In this document: positions 5,831 through 5,896 of the stretch, in pieces
Layout: each line of letters starts with the position of its first letter
How positions within the stretch are numbered: the stretch's first letter is position 1
Source: an uncultured Catenibacterium sp.
Lineage (GTDB): Bacteria > Bacillota_I > Bacilli_A > Erysipelotrichales > Coprobacillaceae
DNA length: 5,896 bases
Direction of reading: 5' to 3'
Assembly (NCBI RefSeq): GCF_900540665.1
Contig: NZ_UQGV01000099.1
Span: forward strand, 1-5,896
Position numbers and translations under genes: made by a program
Notes under the pieces: model-generated
The model's input: the letters and a program-made list of their open reading frames with translations, nothing else
Databases searched by the model: none
What the model was told of the DNA's origin: nothing

Positions 5831-5896
5831 AGGTATTTTTGTGTAATTAAAAACCTTTCGCTGTATCATTAATTTGCTCATATTAAATCAAAGCGA

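Larger units (their letters stand above)
5730..5896. mobile_element. Probable insertion-sequence end, possibly IS21-like (partial)
   Basis: A non-coding stretch running off the window. It holds three copies of a TTTAAAT..TGTGGGGGTCA-like unit with G runs starting at 5743, 5771 and 5803, about 30 bp apart. Multiple short repeats at the termini, often with GGGGTCA-type cores, are a known trait of IS21-family elements; I recall this pattern from memory and have not checked it. A related sequence lies in inverted orientation at the left edge. No transposase codons are in the window, so the family call is tentative. Confidence 0.4.

Noticed and set aside
5810..5834. Alternative plus-strand hairpin ACCTAA/TTAGGT followed by ATTTTT
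   Set aside because: It has a 6-bp stem and 13-base loop and competes with the stronger GTGGGGGTC/GGCTCCCAC hairpin, which uses some of the same bases.
1..5896. Circular replicon, because AAAGCGA occurs near both ends (13-19 and 5890-5896)
   Set aside because: The shared word is only 7 bases and is not at the left terminus; there is no replication gene, and the similarity of the ends is better explained by inverted repeat copies.
1..5896. CRISPR array, tRNA, riboswitch or toxin-antitoxin pair
   Set aside because: No regularly spaced long direct repeats, no cloverleaf, no T-box or other leader long enough for a riboswitch, and no small paired genes were seen; intergenic space is minimal apart from the right edge.

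Overview
The window reads as a low-GC Gram-positive (Bacillota) chromosome fragment, most likely from the Erysipelotrichia or a close relative. That placement is inferred from the AT-rich codon use, the S21 and MtaB sequences and the gene order, not from a search. TGG codes for Trp and TGA is used as a stop, so the code is standard, not mycoplasma-like. All six genes lie on the minus strand and are transcribed from right to left.

From right to left: (1) 5730-5896 is non-coding. It carries three copies of a TTTAAAT...GGGGGTC motif at about 30-bp spacing and a plus-strand terminator-like hairpin, and looks like the end of an insertion sequence, perhaps of the IS21 type. (2) 5691-5725 is a strong minus-strand intrinsic terminator belonging to whatever lies or lay upstream, followed by a candidate promoter. 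(3) 4901-5635 to 1349-2827 is a tight four-gene operon: rsmE (16S rRNA m3U1498 methyltransferase), an unrecognised 257-aa protein, mtaB (tRNA ms2t6A37 methylthiotransferase) and a divergent MurE-family Mur ligase. The genes are separated by 1 bp, separated by 4 bp, and overlapping by 14 bp. (4) rpsU (ribosomal protein S21) has its own good sigma-A-type promoter and its own terminator. (5) phoH (PhoH/YbeZ-type ATPase) starts just after that terminator and runs to the left edge.

The backbone rsmE-mtaB-rpsU-phoH is a familiar Bacillota housekeeping neighbourhood, in Bacillus downstream of dnaK-dnaJ-prmA and upstream of ybeY-dgkA-era. It concerns rRNA and tRNA modification and ribosome biogenesis. 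The unrecognised gene and the Mur ligase are additions to it. The Mur ligase is full length with an intact ATP site but has substitutions at several normally conserved positions, including the region that reads the amino-acid substrate.

The two ends of the window carry related sequence in inverted orientation: the left minus strand and the right plus strand share CTTTAATTTTT, then GGGGGTCA, then TCGCT and TAAAT-like blocks. The left copy overlaps the last codons of phoH. This suggests copies of one mobile element bound the segment on both sides, separating it from its expected neighbours. No CRISPR array, tRNA, rRNA or defence system is visible, and I see no clear new multi-gene system. The divergent Mur ligase, the unknown protein and the repeat-bounded ends deserve the second look.
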